50,195 nt of DNA from an uncultured Spirochaetales bacterium (GTDB taxonomy: Bacteria; Spirochaetota; Spirochaetia; Sphaerochaetales; Sphaerochaetaceae): assembly GCA_949300325.1 (NCBI GenBank), contig CASGDQ010000059.1, positions 1 through 50,195 on the forward strand, given 5' to 3'. The translations under genes were made by a program, and so were the position numbers. The notes under the pieces are model-generated. The model did no database searches. It was not told where the DNA came from and saw only the letters and a program-made list of their open reading frames with translations. Shown here in pieces: positions 47,849-50,195 of this stretch; position 1 is the first letter of the stretch; every line of letters starts with the position of its first letter.

Positions 47849-49132
47849 TTAATTTGATAAAATTGAAGCGACGCGCCCCGACCCAGTGACACTCGAGTAG
47901 GACGGCGAATAGTCGCTGCCATTGAACTGGCCGAACCCGCTACTGGAACCCGTGTAGTAATAGCCACCGGCCCACGCAACGCGGCGCATTCCCGCCTTGT
48001 TGCGCATGTAGGTGTATCCTTTGGGGGTATTCTTCTTAAGAGGAGCGCAGAGCATCAGCTGTGCATAGAGCGGGATATCTACCCCGTCCCTGGCTGTAAT
48101 GCTGCCTGTAGAAAGCCCTCCGTACGGATCATCGACCGTTTGCTGATGCAGATACGATGTTGCAATCTCAAATGCCTTTTGTCCTGATGTTCCTGGATCA
48201 TCCTTGTAGTCATAGAGCAGGGCCCCTTCCGTGTCCCTGGCAACAAAGGATCCATCAGGCATCAAAGCTTTGTAGGAATCTGATGTTTCGGCAAGTATTG
48301 AAGCTGTTGCGACTGCAGCATCATTGTTCTGCAGAAAGAGCCACTTACCAGCTTCGGTCATATAACCGTGCAGGATCTCATACGTTGGGCCGTTAAGCCC
48401 CCATACTCCAAAAGGCGTCCCATCATGGCGCCAGGCAAGCGGGCCGGATCCATTCAGAACATGATAGCTCCTACCCTGGTAGATGTATCCGCCAGGGATT
48501 CCATACTCGTTAGTCTTTGTCCCATCTTTACCATAGTTGTTAGCACCCCTAGGCTGGAATCCCTCAAGAACAGAAAGCATAGACAGATAGCAAAATTCTG
48601 CCCGCGTGATATTGTGAATTGTCTCACCCTCGACTGTACCTGCATTGATCCTGTCGCATTCCCCGGCAAGCCCTGTGTATGATACGGTAAATCCGCCACC
48701 GCCATATGCCGGAGGCAGGCCGTAAAGCGATACATGGTTGTTTCTGCCATTTGCGTATACATCCTTATATTTCCCAAGCCTGAATCCCAGGATCGATTTT
48801 TTGTTGACGATGAATGCCGGATGGAAGTTGATCAATAAGTCGTTCGAAGTGTAAGACGATGGCACGTCAAAATATGCGCCATCTCCGGAAAGCGTGCTCA
48901 GCCAGCTCCTTTCGCTTGCCATAAAATTGACCATGATGTTCGGCCGTCCCAGCTTGTCAAAGATCACTTCGTTGCGCCCCTCCGACAAGTCATAGATCAT
49001 ATCAGCCAGGGCCCGCAATCTTGGCAGATCCACATCGTCCGGCACAAGATCCGTACCCCGGAGGCATATGTCCGTGATTTCTTTTTCCCAGGCGTTCATA
49101 AGCTTCCATTTCTGATCAGTAGTGTATCCCAT
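47849..49132 (-). CDS. DGR variable protein (phage receptor-binding/tail protein)
   Basis: The 427-residue protein is diversified at its C-terminus. I start at the ATG at 49132, with GGAGGAG upstream. The C-terminal domain (about 290-427) resembles the C-type-lectin fold used by DGR proteins: GVWGLNGPTYEILHGYM, a loop region, then MRRVAWAGGYYYTGSSSGFG and the end GSGRVASILSN. Surface Tyr, Asp, Ser and Thr residues replace the template Asn codons. Likely role: host-receptor binding at the tail tip. The first 280 residues are unrecognised. Confidence 0.9.
   Translation of the reverse strand: MGYTTDQKWKLMNAWEKEITDICLRGTDLVPDDVDLPRLRALADMIYDLSEGRNEVIFDKLGRPNIMVNFMASERSWLSTLSGDGAYFDVPSSYTSNDLLINFHPAFIVNKKSILGFRLGKYKDVYANGRNNHVSLYGLPPAYGGGGFTVSYTGLAGECDRINAGTVEGETIHNITRAEFCYLSMLSVLEGFQPRGANNYGKDGTKTNEYGIPGGYIYQGRSYHVLNGSGPLAWRHDGTPFGVWGLNGPTYEILHGYMTEAGKWLFLQNNDAAVATASILAETSDSYKALMPDGSFVARDTEGALLYDYKDDPGTSGQKAFEIATSYLHQQTVDDPYGGLSTGSITARDGVDIPLYAQLMLCAPLKKNTPKGYTYMRNKAGMRRVAWAGGYYYTGSSSGFGQFNGSDYSPSYSSVTGSGRVASILSN
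47851..47864. promoter_or_regulatory. Small hairpin 4 bp beyond the VR
   Basis: AATTT-GATA-AAATT forms a palindrome on the plus strand with a GATA (GRNA-type) loop. It ends four bases from the VR edge (47869). Target-site hairpins at this place help homing in known DGRs, but the stem here has only five A-T pairs. Confidence 0.35.
47869..47980 (-). repeat. DGR variable repeat (VR)
   Basis: 112 bp at the 3' end of the variable gene, aligned to the TR with an offset of 577. Differences lie at 47886, 47889, 47890, 47899, 47911, 47914, 47916, 47956 and 47962. On the coding strand they are five A-to-T, three A-to-G and one A-to-C. The homologous block ends at 47980. Confidence 0.93.
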
Positions 49133-49133
49133 C

Positions 49134-49349
49134 TTAAATCTCCTCCATGATCTCTTCCGGATCTTCTTTAAACAGATCCGCATACTCATCCTTCAGTTTC
49201 ATAGCGACAAGGCAAAGCGCTGCATCTTTAGCCTCTTCACTCCCCGGATTAAGATCGACAATCTTTGCACAGATCTTTTCTCCGGCCTCATCTTTCCAGA
49301 AAACTTCGAATTTGTTTTCATCGGTATTTGTATAATCCCAGCTCTTCAT
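49134..49349 (-). CDS. Small tail-region protein, 71 residues
   Basis: Not recognised. Acidic (EEAKD, DPEEIMEEI). Its stop lies one base before the ATG of the variable protein gene, and its start overlaps the stop of the next gene upstream (ATGA). It may be a chaperone or adaptor of the variable protein, by position only. Confidence 0.6.
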   Translation of the reverse strand: MKSWDYTNTDENKFEVFWKDEAGEKICAKIVDLNPGSEEAKDAALCLVAMKLKDEYADLFKEDPEEIMEEI

Positions 49350-49729
49350 GCTTCAATTACCTCCAGCTCAGACGAATAGCCACTGCTCCTTGCATATAGG
49401 CTTGGAGCGCTTTCCCCTGTAAATTCAAAACAGATCTCTTCTCCCGGCTCCAAAGGAATGCCGCCCTCGTAGATTGCAGCGCTCGAAGTATCTCCGATCC
49501 AAATTAGATTATTACCCCGATTGCGCACAATGAGCCGTTTCATCCCTTCCAGCGGAGTGCTGCCGCCTGCAAGCAGGATTGACGCCCCGTAAGTCGCAAT
49601 TACTGTAGACGATCTAGGTTTTACTGCAGCAACAATTGACTCTTTCTGCCTTACCGCAGCAGCACCTACAGCTTGCTTGACCTGCAGTACGGATCCTTCC
49701 GTCGGCACTCCGACTATGTTCTTGATCAT
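49346..49729 (-). CDS. Phage structural-like protein, 127 residues
   Basis: Not recognised. Strand-rich and Ala/Gly/Val-rich (SIVAAVKPRSSTVIATYGAS, then LVKQAVGAA-type repeats), as in small tail or head decoration proteins. Coupled by ATGA overlaps to both neighbours. Confidence 0.5.
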   Translation of the reverse strand: MIKNIVGVPTEGSVLQVKQAVGAAAVRQKESIVAAVKPRSSTVIATYGASILLAGGSTPLEGMKRLIVRNRGNNLIWIGDTSSAAIYEGGIPLEPGEEICFEFTGESAPSLYARSSGYSSELEVIEA

Positions 49730-50195
49730 GCTGTCTCCTCCTCTTCTTCAACTAATTGATATTCTTTGATAATCTTTCCGTTTCTAACGGTTGTGATCTC
49801 TTTATAAAGCTGCCCTTCGATGAGTACAGTAGGCGTTGCGCTCTGAGACGCTACGGCAAGCATCTGGTTATAAAGTGCCTGCATTTCAGCAAGCTTGGTG
49901 TTAACCCCTGATAATGCATTTTGTGCTGTTGATGCAGATCCGCTTGCACTGTTGGCGCTGTTGGTTGCGCTTGTCGCTTTTTCCGTTGCCGTTTGTACCC
50001 CGGCATCCACGGCATCTTTCTGCTCATCAATATGAGGCACTATATTGCCTGTAATATCGCTGTATGCATCCGCTACGCTATCAGCCTGAGCGCTTACCGT
50101 TTGAGCTGTCGCACTGATCTCTTCTTTGTCGCTTTCGATATCATCAACTGCATCTTTAACTTGTTGCGACAACGCTTCAACATCGGCGCCAAATG
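49726..50195 (-). CDS. Tail-fibre-like coiled-coil protein (5' end outside the window)
   Basis: The visible C-terminal part is a long coiled coil with many Ala, Ser and Thr residues (TATEKATSATNSANSASGSA), then a short strand region (VLIEGQLYKEITTVRNGK) and an acidic end. The reading frame stays open to the right edge, with FGADVEAL before the first possible internal start (TTG at 50172), so the gene continues beyond the window. Coiled-coil fibres just upstream of a DGR target protein fit tail genes. Confidence 0.6.
   Translation of the reverse strand, partial: FGADVEALSQQVKDAVDDIESDKEEISATAQTVSAQADSVADAYSDITGNIVPHIDEQKDAVDAGVQTATEKATSATNSANSASGSASTAQNALSGVNTKLAEMQALYNQMLAVASQSATPTVLIEGQLYKEITTVRNGKIIKEYQLVEEEEETA

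Larger units (their letters stand above)
23682..50195. mobile_element. Prophage inserted at tRNA-Leu (left end; right end outside window)
   Basis: From the tRNA onward the sequence becomes visibly AT-richer and gene content changes to an integrase, tandem repressors, replication module, methyltransferases, many small overlapping genes, a DGR with tail-like genes and lysis genes. Left genes point right (early) and the last 6.5 kb point left (late). Capsid, terminase and portal genes are not in view and should lie beyond position 50,195. attL should lie within the 3' part of the tRNA; the core cannot be fixed without attR. Confidence 0.9.

Overview
The window has two parts. Positions 1 to about 23,680 are GC-richer chromosome of an outer-membrane-bearing bacterium. 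Positions 23,682 to 50,195 are the visible part of an AT-richer prophage that starts at a tRNA-Leu(GAG) gene and runs off the right edge. A spirochaete (Sphaerochaeta/Treponema-like) is the best guess. The gene orders rpsB-tsf-frr-uppS-cdsA-dxr-rseP and rpsF-ssb-rpsR-(DUF2232)-rplI-dnaB, a separate 29-residue AURKAIP1/COX24-type ribosomal protein gene, a loose lipobox and a diversity-generating retroelement with its accessory gene would all fit. No 16S gene is present, so this is inference.

Chromosome: argG has its own promoter and two ArgR-like boxes. A translation and envelope operon (rpsB, tsf, frr, uppS, cdsA, dxr, rseP) follows and meets the convergent rpsF-ssb-rpsR-DUF2232-rplI-dnaB operon. 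Next comes mntP behind a manganese (yybP-ykoY) riboswitch with an overlapping terminator, then a TatD-like hydrolase and a TcdA-like E1 enzyme. A small ribosomal protein gene, murD, an acidic hypothetical gene, metG, hflK-hflC, a GNAT gene, an FAH-family gene and an Imm-5-like gene complete this part. Several starts lie only 6 to 7 bases after a -10 box, which suggests leaderless mRNAs.

Prophage, left part: integrase, a DUF1828-like gene and two tandem paralogous repressors (leftward). Rightward early genes follow: RHH and HTH regulators, then a lambda O/P-like replication module with phased iterons inside the initiator gene and a DnaC-like loader. After these come a possible frameshifted membrane gene, a cytosine methyltransferase, an orphan IS110-type domain, and a Dam methyltransferase broken by a G10 tract. 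A long run of small overlapping accessory genes follows (two YopX-like, a PD-(D/E)XK-like, a DUF5662-like). Three early promoters share one 16-bp operator. Two promoters have poly-G spacers of different length. Two small genes have matching structured leaders.

Prophage, right part (leftward): a truncated tail-fibre-like coiled-coil gene, two small genes, then a complete diversity-generating retroelement (DGR): variable protein, Avd, template repeat and reverse transcriptase. All nine differences between template and variable repeat over 112 bp lie at template adenines. A lysis-like cluster with an overlapping spanin-like pair ends this operon at a strong terminator. The DGR is the most striking system here; the phased iterons, G-tract switches and paired leader RNAs are the less expected signals.
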